Positions 1-5,268 of a stretch of 6,606 nt of DNA are shown one piece after another (the first letter of the stretch is position 1; each line of letters begins with the position of its first letter). The notes under the pieces were generated by a model. That model searched no databases. It was not told the origin of the DNA and saw nothing but the letters and a program-made list of their open reading frames with translations. The stretch comes from Actinomycetota bacterium (lineage in GTDB: Bacteria; Actinomycetota; Thermoleophilia; UBA2241), in assembly GCA_003157715.1 (NCBI GenBank), contig PMKK01000258.1, positions 1 to 6,606 of the forward strand, read 5' to 3'. The position numbers and the translations under genes were made by a program.

Positions 1-221
1 TCGCCGTGCTCGGCACGCAGGCTCTGGCGACGTTGATCGCGGTCTACGGACTGTTCATGACGCCCCTCGGCTGGGGCTGGGCCCTGTTCGTGTGGGGATA
101 CGCGCTGGCATGGTTTCTCGTGAGCGACCGCGTGAAGCTGGTCGCCTATCGGATTCTCGATCCGGTGGAGAGTAAGCGTCCGTCCGGCCGAGAGCCACGG
201 ACCGCCGAGCGGGCGGCGTGA
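1..221 (+). CDS. Plasma-membrane-type H+ P-type ATPase, C-terminal end (partial)
   Basis: This is the last part of a larger gene that enters from the left edge; the first complete codon begins at base 3 and the TGA stop is at 219-221. The visible 72 or so residues contain two hydrophobic stretches (around LATLIAVYGLFMTPLGWGW and ALFVWGYALAWFLV), followed by a short basic tail (DRVKLVAYRILD) and a polar, probably disordered end. The pattern 'AVYG...GW..ALFVWGYAL.WFL..D.VK' is the end of the transmembrane domain in P3A-type proton-pumping ATPases, known from archaea, fungi, plants and some bacteria. Those enzymes use ATP to export H+ across the cytoplasmic membrane. The phosphorylation (DKTGT) and nucleotide-binding domains lie outside the window, so the class rests on the C-terminus only. 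The gene converges on the amino acid permease 18 bases downstream. Confidence 0.8.
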   Translation, partial: AVLGTQALATLIAVYGLFMTPLGWGWALFVWGYALAWFLVSDRVKLVAYRILDPVESKRPSGREPRTAERAA

Positions 222-239
222 CTTCGTGACCTGCGCGCC

Positions 240-1523
240 TCATGTCCGGTAGGCCGTCCTGCGGAAGCGGCGGTAGACGGCTTCGCCGGCAAAGCTCACG
301 GCTACGAGGCCGCCCAGCACGACCAGCTTAAACGGAGAGCGGCCGCCCATCTCGGCGAGGATCGCGATGAAGGCGCCCACGCACCCGGCCATACCGAGTC
401 CGGAGATCCATCGCCTGCTGTGAGTCTGGCGCGCCAGGCGCACGTTGGCGGCGTTCACGGCGGCGAAGATGAGCAGAAAGCCGGCGCTGCCGGCCGTCGA
501 GATGCTGGTCAGATCGAGGACGTTGGCCACTACCAGCGTGAGTCCCGAGGTGATGAACAGGCCCTCCAGGGGACGGTTCCAGACCTTGCGCTCGAGCTCC
601 TTGGGCAGCTCGCCGTCCCGGGCGATCACGTAGGAGAGGCGGCCGGAACCGTAGAGCGTCGCGTTGATCGCCGAGGCGGTGGAAAGCAGCGCCGCGATTG
701 CGATCAGCACGAAGCCCGTCTGCCCGAGGAAGGGGCGCGCCGCGGCGGCGAGCGCGTAGTCCTGGGCGCCGGCGATCTTCGCCTGCGAGAGGTTGCCGAC
801 GGTCACCAGGCTCACGGCCACGTAGAGCACGACGGTGAAGGCCACCGAGGCATAGAACGCTCGCGGCAGGGTCCGCGCGGGATCGCGCACGTCTTTGGCC
901 GTGTTGGCGATGAGCTCGAAACCCTCATAGGCGACGAAGATGATCATTCCGCCCGAGACCAGCTGCAACGGGGAGCTCCAGGTCGAGACGGCAAGGCGCT
1001 GCCCCTCGATGCCCCACACACCGACCCCGACGAAGACGAACAGGATCGCGAGCTTGAGACCGACGATCCATTCCTCCGCGCGGCCGATGACCGTGGCGGC
1101 CATGAGGTTGAGGACGGTGATGACGAGCACGCTGCCGCAGATCAGGACGTGCTTGACGAGAGTCTGCGAGGGGCCGCTGAAGAAGGCCGCGCCGTAGCTT
1201 CCGAAGGCGCTGGCGTAGAGCGAGAGCATGATGACGTAGCTCAGCCACAGGAGGATGTTCAGTCCTCCGGAGAACAGGCCGGGGCCGAAGCCCTGGACCA
1301 GGAAGGTCACGGTGCCGCCCTGGCTCGGGTAGGTGACCGACAGCCGGGCGTAGGAGTACGACGTGAGCAGCGCCACGGCGCCGGCCACCACGAAGGCGAG
1401 CGGCGTGCCTCCGCCGGCGAGCTGAACGGCGAGGCCGAGCACAGCGAAGATGCCGCCGCCGACCATGCCCCCGACACCGATGGCCGAGGCGCCCCAGAAG
1501 CCGATGCCCCCTTGCTTGCCCAT
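240..1523 (-). CDS. APC-superfamily amino acid permease
   Basis: This is a 427-residue integral membrane protein, a normal length for the amino acid-polyamine-organocation (APC) superfamily with about 12 helices. The first helix carries the family signature GVGGMVGGGIFAVLG at residues 16-30; in this fold the unwound G-G-G-I-F stretch contacts the substrate carboxyl and amino groups. Other APC marks are YARL..TYPSQGGTV around 58-72 and FVAYEGFELIANTAKDVRDP at about 196-215, followed by RTLPRA. It probably imports or exchanges an amino acid or amine with H+; the substrate cannot be told from sequence. The ATG at 1521-1523 gives the expected short N-terminus before helix 1. Its Shine-Dalgarno is weak (an AGGCAG-like run about 9 bases upstream). 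It converges with the P-type ATPase gene, and a possible 50-codon frame on the same strand ends 11 bases before its start. Confidence 0.92.
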   Translation of the reverse strand: MGKQGGIGFWGASAIGVGGMVGGGIFAVLGLAVQLAGGGTPLAFVVAGAVALLTSYSYARLSVTYPSQGGTVTFLVQGFGPGLFSGGLNILLWLSYVIMLSLYASAFGSYGAAFFSGPSQTLVKHVLICGSVLVITVLNLMAATVIGRAEEWIVGLKLAILFVFVGVGVWGIEGQRLAVSTWSSPLQLVSGGMIIFVAYEGFELIANTAKDVRDPARTLPRAFYASVAFTVVLYVAVSLVTVGNLSQAKIAGAQDYALAAAARPFLGQTGFVLIAIAALLSTASAINATLYGSGRLSYVIARDGELPKELERKVWNRPLEGLFITSGLTLVVANVLDLTSISTAGSAGFLLIFAAVNAANVRLARQTHSRRWISGLGMAGCVGAFIAILAEMGGRSPFKLVVLGGLVAVSFAGEAVYRRFRRTAYRT

Positions 1524-1534
1524 TGTGCGACTGC

Positions 1535-1687
1535 CTACCCGGCAAGGGAGGTCAGGAACCCCGGGAAGCTTGACGGGCGTCTCAGGATCTCATCGAGGCT
1601 GGCCTTCAACAGCCAGATCCGCTTCGGCGCGTCCGGCAGGCGCCGAAGCTCACGGCGCGCGTTCGAAAGCTGTCCACATGGGGCCAC
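1535..1687 (-). CDS. Small hypothetical ORF upstream of the APC permease (50 aa), possibly a gene remnant
   Basis: On the minus strand a frame runs from a possible GTG start (1685-1687) to TAG at 1535-1537, 11 bases before the permease ATG. The 50-residue product begins VAPCGQLSNARRELRRLP and ends FLTSLAG, with a central KRIWLLKASLDEILRR that would be an amphipathic helix. I do not recognise a family. Two observations favour coding. First, third positions in the middle are nearly all G or C. Second, the motif GQLSN-x-R-x-ELR-x-L is repeated 81 bases upstream in the same frame with mostly synonymous changes (see the frame at 1703-1795). An AGGCAG run lies about 7 bases before the GTG. It could be a small gene co-transcribed with the permease, or the tail of a decayed gene; the TAG at 1703-1705 separates it from the upstream copy. 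No function is claimed. Confidence 0.33.
   Translation of the reverse strand: MAPCGQLSNARRELRRLPDAPKRIWLLKASLDEILRRPSSFPGFLTSLAG
1621..1649. repeat. Perfect 10-bp inverted repeat, 9-base spacer
   Basis: GCTTCGGCGC (1621-1630) and its exact reverse complement GCGCCGAAGC (1640-1649) flank the nine bases GTCCGGCAG. The arms could form a strong hairpin in RNA from either strand, or be the two half-sites of an operator. No T-run follows on either strand, so it is not a standard intrinsic terminator. It lies about 100 bases upstream of the permease start, inside the possible 50-codon minus-strand frame. Confidence 0.6.
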
Positions 1688-1758
1688 ACTCTGCCTGGCG
1701 ATCTACACGGCTTCGACGAGCAGTCGCAACTCGTGGCGCAGGTTCGAAAGTTGTCCAC
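1661..1758. repeat. Direct repeat pair GTTCGAAAGYTGTCCAC
   Basis: Two copies of a 17-base sequence, at 1661-1677 and 1742-1758, differ at one position (C versus T). Their starts are 81 bases apart, which is 27 codons. Similarity continues weakly to the left (GGCGC before both copies). Each contains the palindrome TTCGAA, and each ends in a 9-mer one mismatch away from the DnaA-box sequence TTGTCCACA used in high-GC Gram-positives (CTGTCCACA at 1670-1678, TTGTCCACC at 1751-1759). They may be protein-binding sites in the divergent spacer. Alternatively they may simply be the DNA of the repeated peptide motif read on the minus strand. Confidence 0.7.
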
Positions 1759-1795
1759 CGCGGGGTAACTTCGAGCTCGCCGAACTGACGAGCAT
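1703..1795 (-). pseudogene. Second, truncated copy of the GQLSN/ELR motif ORF (30 codons)
   Basis: In the same minus-strand frame as the 50-codon ORF, a stretch from ATG (1793-1795) to TAG (1703-1705) ends GQLSNLRHELRLLVEAV. Aligned with the downstream copy (GQLSNARRELRRLPDA), 11 of 16 residues agree. Several of the base differences are synonymous: CAG/CAA for Gln, CTT/TTG and CTG/CTC for Leu, CGG/CGA for Arg, GCG/GCC for Ala. That pattern suggests both copies once were, or still are, translated. The first dozen residues (MLVSSASSKLPR) look less coding-like, so the start is uncertain. It may be a separate micro-ORF, or the N-terminal part of one gene broken by the in-frame TAG. Confidence 0.28.
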
Positions 1796-1830
1796 CGGCG
1801 CCCCTGAGTCGGCGCCGGCGACCGTGCGGG

Positions 1831-1836
1831 TATACT
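1831..1836 (+). promoter_or_regulatory. Candidate -10 box (TATACT) upstream of the antiporter
   Basis: TATACT differs from the sigma-70 consensus TATAAT at one base and is the most AT-rich hexamer in this GC-rich spacer. A start site about 7 bases downstream would give a leader of roughly 34 bases before the ATG at 1877 and 100 before the antiporter ATG. No convincing -35 hexamer is visible 16-18 bases upstream. The GTATAC core is palindromic, so weak activity on the other strand, toward the permease, is possible. Confidence 0.45.
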
Positions 1837-1876
1837 CGCGGAGCGTCACACGGCACGCCCACGCAGCTGGAGGACA

Positions 1877-1963
1877 ATGAAGACCTCGACACGCCCGCCG
1901 GCACCGGCCGCTTTCGCGGGCGCCGACGCGGAAGTAGGGCGTCGATGCCGATCGCCGCGTTGA
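1877..1963 (+). CDS. Possible 28-codon leader ORF overlapping the antiporter start
   Basis: ATG at 1877-1879 is preceded by GGAGG (1869-1873), the best Shine-Dalgarno in the spacer, though only 3 bases separate them. The frame encodes a short Ala/Pro/Arg-rich peptide (begins MKTSTRPPAPAAF) and stops with TGA at 1961-1963, 19 bases past the antiporter ATG in a different frame. It sits just after the candidate -10 box, so it would be the first start a ribosome meets. It may be a leader peptide that couples or dampens antiporter translation. It could also be chance, or evidence that the antiporter start region carries a sequencing frameshift and the true N-terminus begins here. The peptide has no recognisable family. 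Confidence 0.35.
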   Translation: MKTSTRPPAPAAFAGADAEVGRRCRSPR

Positions 1964-3516
1964 CGGGCGCGGTCCCCGGGGTTGAGGAGACGCTCGTCCT
2001 GCTGCTGATCATCTCCGCCGCGGTCGCCGTCGTCGCGCGGCGTGTCGGTGTGCCCTATACGATCGGGCTGGTGCTCGTCGGCCTGGCCGTTGGGCTCGCC
2101 TCTCACATCGACACGCTGCGCCTCTCGTCCGACCTGGTCTTCTACGTCTTCCTGCCGATCCTGCTCTTCGAGGCCGCCTTCAACCTGGAGGCCGGTCATC
2201 TGCGCGACCAGTGGCGCCGCATCCTGGCGCTGGCGGTGCCGGGCGTGTTCGTCGCCTTTGCCCTCACCGCGCTTGGCGTGCACCTGCTCGGTGGCCTCAC
2301 CTGGCCGCTGGCGCTTCTGTTCGGGGCGCTCATCGCGGCCACCGACCCGGTCAGCGTGACGGCGCTCTTCCATCGGCTGGGCGTGTCCGAACGCCTCACG
2401 ACGCTGGTCGACGCCGAGAGCCTGTTCAACGACGGCGCCGCGGCGGTCCTGTTCGCGATCGTGCTCGCCGTCGTCGTCGACGGTCACGCATTCAGCGGAG
2501 GCTGGGCGGTCGGCAAGTTCGCCTGGATGGCGGCCGGCGGCCTCGTCGTGGGTGTCGGCGTGGGCCTGGCGGCTTCGCTTGTACACCGTGACCTCGACGA
2601 CCATCTCATCGAGATCACGCTGTCCACGATCGTCGCCTACGGTTCGTTTCTGCTCGGCCAGCGGCTGGGCATGTCGGGCGTGGTCGCCTGCGTCGCGGCC
2701 GCCATCGTGCTGGGCAACCTTGGTCGGCGGCGCACCATGAGCCCCGTGACGCGCGTGACCATGAACACGGTGTGGGAGTACGCGGCGTTCGTCGCCAACT
2801 CACTCATCTTCCTGTTGATCGGCCTCAGCATGCACCTCAGGGTCATCGCCGGGCACCTCGGCCTGGTCGTGATCGCGTTCGTCGTGGTCGTGGCGGCGCG
2901 CGCCGTGACGGTCTACGGCTACGGACTGATCGCCCGCCTGTTCGGTGCCGGCCTGTCCCTGCGCTGGCAGCATGTGCTCGTCTGGGGCGGGCTGCGCGGC
3001 ACGATCGCTCTGGCGCTGGTCCTGAGCGTGCCGGCGACGACGGTCGGGCGCGCGACGCTTGAGGTAGTCACGTTCGGCGTCGTTCTGCTGTCGCTCGTGG
3101 GTCAGGGGCTCACGATGCCATGGGTCACGCATCGCCTTGGGCTCGAACGTGAGGAGTCGGCGCTGCGCCGCCGTCGCGAGGCGCTGCTCGACGGTTTCGT
3201 GGGCGCCCACGAAGAGCTCGATCGCCTGCAGGAGGCCGGGGCCGTGCCGCCTGCCCAGCGCCGCCAGCTGGAGCGCACCATCGAAGAGCAGGAGGGCCTG
3301 CTGCTCGAGGAGATGCGGCCGCTCGTCGACGAACCCGCCGAAGGCGACCAGGAACGTCTCGCCGAACGCATCGGGGCGCTCGTCGATCAGCGTCGCCGCA
3401 TCGACGTGCTGCGCCACAACGGGGCGCTTGCCGATCCGATCGCCGACGAGCTGACGGCCGAGGTCGACCAGCGTGTCGCGTTGCTCGGTGAGCGCCTGCG
3501 CGCCCCGTGGCGATGA
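1945..3516 (+). CDS. Na+/H+ antiporter, CPA1 (NhaP-type) family
   Basis: This 523-residue membrane protein exchanges Na+ (or K+/Li+) for H+ across the cytoplasmic membrane, controlling internal pH and sodium. Roughly residues 14-395 form the 12-13-helix Na_H_Exchanger domain. Visible CPA1 marks are FLPILLFEAAFN (69-80), AATDPVSVTALF (131-142) with the unwound-helix T133-D134, and ESLFNDGAAAVLF (158-170). In the last, N162-D163 is the Asn-Asp pair of electroneutral CPA1 exchangers and D163 is the expected ion-binding carboxylate. WGGLRGTIALALVLS begins at 347, with the conserved R351. Residues from about 397 to 523 are a charged, helical cytoplasmic tail with coiled-coil-like stretches (EELDRL..., RRQLERTIEEQEGLLLEEM), probably regulatory. 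The ATG has a moderate Shine-Dalgarno (AGGG, spacing 5). It is overlapped by a 28-codon leader frame and converges with the cation exchanger 12 bases downstream. Confidence 0.95.
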   Translation: MPIAALTGAVPGVEETLVLLLIISAAVAVVARRVGVPYTIGLVLVGLAVGLASHIDTLRLSSDLVFYVFLPILLFEAAFNLEAGHLRDQWRRILALAVPGVFVAFALTALGVHLLGGLTWPLALLFGALIAATDPVSVTALFHRLGVSERLTTLVDAESLFNDGAAAVLFAIVLAVVVDGHAFSGGWAVGKFAWMAAGGLVVGVGVGLAASLVHRDLDDHLIEITLSTIVAYGSFLLGQRLGMSGVVACVAAAIVLGNLGRRRTMSPVTRVTMNTVWEYAAFVANSLIFLLIGLSMHLRVIAGHLGLVVIAFVVVVAARAVTVYGYGLIARLFGAGLSLRWQHVLVWGGLRGTIALALVLSVPATTVGRATLEVVTFGVVLLSLVGQGLTMPWVTHRLGLEREESALRRRREALLDGFVGAHEELDRLQEAGAVPPAQRRQLERTIEEQEGLLLEEMRPLVDEPAEGDQERLAERIGALVDQRRRIDVLRHNGALADPIADELTAEVDQRVALLGERLRAPWR

Positions 3517-3528
3517 CGGTGGACCGGA

Positions 3529-4518
3529 TCACGTGGTCATCACCAGAACGACCACGAAGACCACGTAGACGGCGATGATCAGGGCGCCCGCGCGGCGTCC
3601 GAGGCCGCGTCCCGCCCAGGCCAGGCCGAGAGCGAGCACCGTCAGACCGCCATACCAGGCCGCGACCGCGATGTCGTTGTGCGACAGCCGCCCGACACCG
3701 ACCACGACTGCCGGCGCGAGCAGGCCGACGATCACGTTGAGGGTGTTGCTGTTCATCGCCTCGGCCAGGGTGGCCGACGCGCGTCCACGCCGCGCGAGAT
3801 AGACGGCCGCCACGGCATTCGGGAGACTCGTCACGGCGGCCAGGACTACGCCGCCCACCACGATGCTGGCCACCCCCCAGCGCACCCCCAGCGACGACGC
3901 CGTGCGCTCCATGGCGGTGCTGGCGGCGATCACGACCGCGAGCATGGCGGCGGCGGTCAGGCCGTCCTTCCAGTCGCCCCGCGGAGGGTCGATGGCCGCC
4001 AGCAGCTCGAGCTCCTCCTCGTTGACGGCCGAAGCCAGCCAGTCTCGCCAGGGGCGCGGCAGCGGCAGCCGGCGTCGGCGCCGCGCCGGCAGGGCAGAGA
4101 CGATCACGTAGGGCACGAAGACCACCAGCGTGAGCGCCAGGCCGACCCGCGGCGTGGTCCAGTGGGCCATCGTGGCGGTAGCCATGGCTGCCACCCAGAC
4201 GGCCATGCCGCCTTCGAAGATCACGACCCGGCGGTGCAGCACTATGCGCCTCGCGACAACGGCGCTCAGACCGAGCAGCGCCGCCAGGTTGAACACGTTG
4301 GAACCCAGCACGACGCCCACGCCCACGTCTCTGCGGCCGCCGGCGACGGCGGCCACGGCCACCGAGATCTCGGGCGAATCGGCGGCCAGGGCGGTGATCA
4401 GGCCCAGCATCGCCTCGGGCGCTCCCACCCGCTGGCCCAGCCGCTCCAGTCTCGTCACGAGCACGGCGCTGGCGACCAGACTGGCCGCCGCTCCGAGCAG
4501 GAAGATCACGACAGCCAT
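3529..4518 (-). CDS. Na+/Ca2+-exchanger-family (CaCA) membrane protein, YrbG-like
   Basis: This 329-residue protein has the inverted two-domain layout of the Ca2+/cation antiporter superfamily, and the length matches bacterial YrbG-type members. Alpha-1 spans about 38-78: LITALAADSPEISVAVAA, then VLGSNVFNL, with the expected Glu at E50 and GSN at 72-74. A hydrophilic loop (about 143-185, RARRRRR-like then acidic NEEELELL) separates the halves. Alpha-2 spans about 226-262: VTSLPNAVAAVYLA, then AEAMNSNTLNV. Here Asn234 stands where exchangers normally have the second ion-binding Glu, and NSN replaces GSN, so stoichiometry or ion preference may differ from Na+/Ca2+ exchange. The ATG at 4516-4518 begins directly with helix 1. 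The nearest good Shine-Dalgarno, AAGGAG, sits about 15 bases upstream, which is long. It converges with the antiporter and is divergent from the sdh operon. Confidence 0.88.
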   Translation of the reverse strand: MAVVIFLLGAAASLVASAVLVTRLERLGQRVGAPEAMLGLITALAADSPEISVAVAAVAGGRRDVGVGVVLGSNVFNLAALLGLSAVVARRIVLHRRVVIFEGGMAVWVAAMATATMAHWTTPRVGLALTLVVFVPYVIVSALPARRRRRLPLPRPWRDWLASAVNEEELELLAAIDPPRGDWKDGLTAAAMLAVVIAASTAMERTASSLGVRWGVASIVVGGVVLAAVTSLPNAVAAVYLARRGRASATLAEAMNSNTLNVIVGLLAPAVVVGVGRLSHNDIAVAAWYGGLTVLALGLAWAGRGLGRRAGALIIAVYVVFVVVLVMTT

Positions 4519-4584
4519 GCGCCGTCCACGTCTCTCCTTCTGGCAGCCATCAACGAGCCCGGCGGTCTGCCGGACCCGGCGGCC

Positions 4585-4590
4585 AGTGTA
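4585..4590 (-). promoter_or_regulatory. Candidate -10 box for the CaCA exchanger gene
   Basis: On the minus strand the sequence reads TGCGATACACT, giving TACACT (four of six to consensus) about 65 bases before the exchanger ATG. A -35 match is poor (TTCAAG-like, about 16 bases upstream). It is the only promoter-like AT-rich spot on this strand between the exchanger and the tandem repeats. Low confidence. Confidence 0.3.
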
Positions 4591-4630
4591 TCGCAGAAGC
4601 CGACGGCTTGAAGGTCAGGCTGAGCCTTCG

Positions 4631-4730
4631 AGACGTGCCTCGCCGCGCCCCGCCGTGCCTCGCCGTGCTTCGCCGTGCCCCACTGTGCTTCGCCGCGTCC
4701 CGCCGCGCCCCACCGTGCCCCGCCCCGCCG
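4631..4730. repeat. Ten imperfect 10-bp tandem repeats
   Basis: Ten consecutive 10-base units fit the consensus C-G/A-C-C-G-T/C-G-C/T-C/T-C/T (for example CGCCGTGCCT at 4651-4660 and CGCCGTGCTT at 4661-4670). The eight units from 4641 to 4720 are good copies; the first and last are degenerate. The 10-base period is close to one turn of the helix, so every unit faces the same side of the DNA. The tract sits between the divergent exchanger and sdhC genes, outside both candidate promoters. Ten is not a multiple of three, and no start with a plausible ribosome site precedes it, so it is not read here as coding. Confidence 0.8.
4699..4726 (-). other. Possible G-quadruplex motif on the minus strand
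   Basis: Within the right end of the tandem repeats, the plus strand has four C-runs of 3-4 bases (4699-4701, 4708-4711, 4718-4721, 4723-4726). On the minus strand these give four G-runs with loops of 1, 6 and 6 bases, which satisfies the simple G3+N1-7 quadruplex pattern. In a GC-rich genome such matches arise easily, so this is a structural possibility only. Confidence 0.3.
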
Positions 4731-4774
4731 CCCGACGCCGGCAGCGGCGTCGCGGGCGGAAGCGGTCTGCATCG

Positions 4775-4804
4775 TTGCGCCTTTGGCACGCCCGGGGCTA
4801 CGAT
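4775..4804 (+). promoter_or_regulatory. Candidate sdh operon promoter (TTGCGC-18-TACGAT)
   Basis: TTGCGC at 4775-4780 and TACGAT at 4799-4804, separated by 18 bases, resemble the -35 and -10 elements of a housekeeping promoter in a high-GC bacterium (four of six at each box). Transcription would start near 4811, leaving about 38 bases of leader before the sdhC ATG, with room for its strong ribosome site. Confidence 0.45.
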
Positions 4805-4833
4805 TGGACGGTGAACGGACCAGGGAGCCAGCC

Positions 4834-4841
4834 GGAGGGGG
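4834..4841 (+). promoter_or_regulatory. Strong ribosome binding site that fixes the sdhC start
   Basis: GGAGGGGG ends 7 bases before the ATG at 4849. The same frame stays open for 174 bases further upstream, through the tandem repeats, so this site is what decides the shorter start. Confidence 0.8.
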
Positions 4842-4848
4842 AACCGGC

Positions 4849-5268
4849 ATGAGTGCGGTCGATGCCGCCGCGACCAACGTCGGCGCCGGCAACTGGAAAG
4901 GCCTCGGCATGTGGGCCTGGCTGCTGTTTCGCATCGCCGGCATCGTCCTGGTCGTCTACCTGTTCGCCCACATCGGCGTGATCTCAAGCGCGCGCTGGAG
5001 CGGGCATTCCACGTTGAACAGCGCCTTCAGCCTCTTCGACCATCCGCTGTTCGTGCTGCTCGACCTGCTGCTCGTCTGGGCGGTGCTGTTTCACGCTCTG
5101 AACGGCGTCCGCATCCTGCTCATGGACTTCGGCCTCGGCATTCACCGCCACAAGGCCGTGTTCTGGGGCTGCATGGCGGTCGCCGTGCTCACGCTCGGCC
5201 TGTTCGCCTTGAAGGCTTTCTCGTACATCGCCGCCCATCACGCCGGCGGACTGGGCGGGCTGGTGTGA
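4849..5268 (+). CDS. sdhC: Succinate dehydrogenase cytochrome b556 / membrane anchor subunit SdhC
   Basis: This 139-residue protein has three hydrophobic segments (about 21-44, 66-90 and 104-128), the usual size and shape of a complex II anchor. It holds the catalytic SdhA-SdhB part on the membrane and helps form the quinone and heme b sites. Family marks are MWAWLLFRIAGIVLVVYLFAH (21-41), with R28 in the quinone-site region and H41, and FHALNGVRILLMDFG (81-95), whose H82 is the likely heme ligand by comparison with SdhC families. The start is set by GGAGGGGG at spacing 7; the cytoplasmic N-terminal 20 residues precede helix 1. It is the first gene of the operon. Its TGA (5266-5268) overlaps the probable GTG start of sdhD, implying translational coupling. 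Its sequence closely resembles the next protein, SdhD. Confidence 0.93.
   Translation: MSAVDAAATNVGAGNWKGLGMWAWLLFRIAGIVLVVYLFAHIGVISSARWSGHSTLNSAFSLFDHPLFVLLDLLLVWAVLFHALNGVRILLMDFGLGIHRHKAVFWGCMAVAVLTLGLFALKAFSYIAAHHAGGLGGLV

Larger units (their letters stand above)
1524..1944. other. Divergent spacer between permease and antiporter
   Basis: This stretch of about 420 bases separates the divergently transcribed permease and antiporter genes. It contains the two minus-strand micro-frames, the 17-base repeat pair, the 10-bp inverted repeat, the TATACT box and the leader ORF listed separately. I see no tRNA, no intrinsic terminator with a T-run and no recognisable riboswitch in it. Confidence 0.6.
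4519..4848. other. Divergent spacer between the cation exchanger and sdhC
   Basis: This 330-base spacer holds the candidate exchanger -10 box (near 4585), the 10-bp tandem repeats (4631-4730) and the candidate sdh promoter (4775-4804). A small CCGGC/GCCGG inverted repeat (4559-4563 and 4569-4573) lies near the exchanger start. Open frames run through it on both strands, but they encode low-complexity Arg/Pro/Ala sequence produced by the repeats and are not accepted as genes. Confidence 0.6.

Noticed and set aside
202..216. Hairpin CCGCC-GAGCG-GGCGG at the end of the P-type ATPase gene as a terminator
   Set aside because: The stem is only 5 bp, lies inside the coding end and has no T-run; it is expected often in GC-rich DNA.
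1735..1760. tRNA T-arm-like sequence (GGTTCGAA) in the spacer
   Set aside because: The flanking bases do not form the 5-bp T stem and no acceptor, D or anticodon arms are found around it.
420..1880. A 486-codon plus-strand open frame across the permease and spacer
   Set aside because: It is the antisense shadow of the APC permease: composition is Arg/Gly/Glu/His-rich without domains or membrane pattern, while the opposite strand gives a clear permease. Long antisense frames are common in high-GC DNA.
1650..2012. A 120-codon minus-strand frame covering the 17-mer repeats (contains WTTFEPAP and WTAFERAP)
   Set aside because: The repeated peptide also appears in this frame, but third-position bias and synonymous changes favour the neighbouring frame, and its start lies inside the antiporter gene.
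3517..3528. A bidirectional terminator between the antiporter and the exchanger
   Set aside because: The 12-base gap and flanks give only a weak interrupted stem and no T-run on either strand.
4675..4848. A 58-residue N-terminal extension of SdhC
   Set aside because: The frame is open upstream, but the extension is repeat-derived Arg/Pro/Ala sequence, whereas the ATG at 4849 has a strong ribosome site and gives the normal SdhC length.
3679..4852. Plus-strand frames of 240-310 codons opposite the cation exchanger and through the tandem repeats
   Set aside because: They are antisense to a well-supported CaCA protein and continue into low-complexity sequence made by the 10-bp repeats; no ribosome site or domain supports them.
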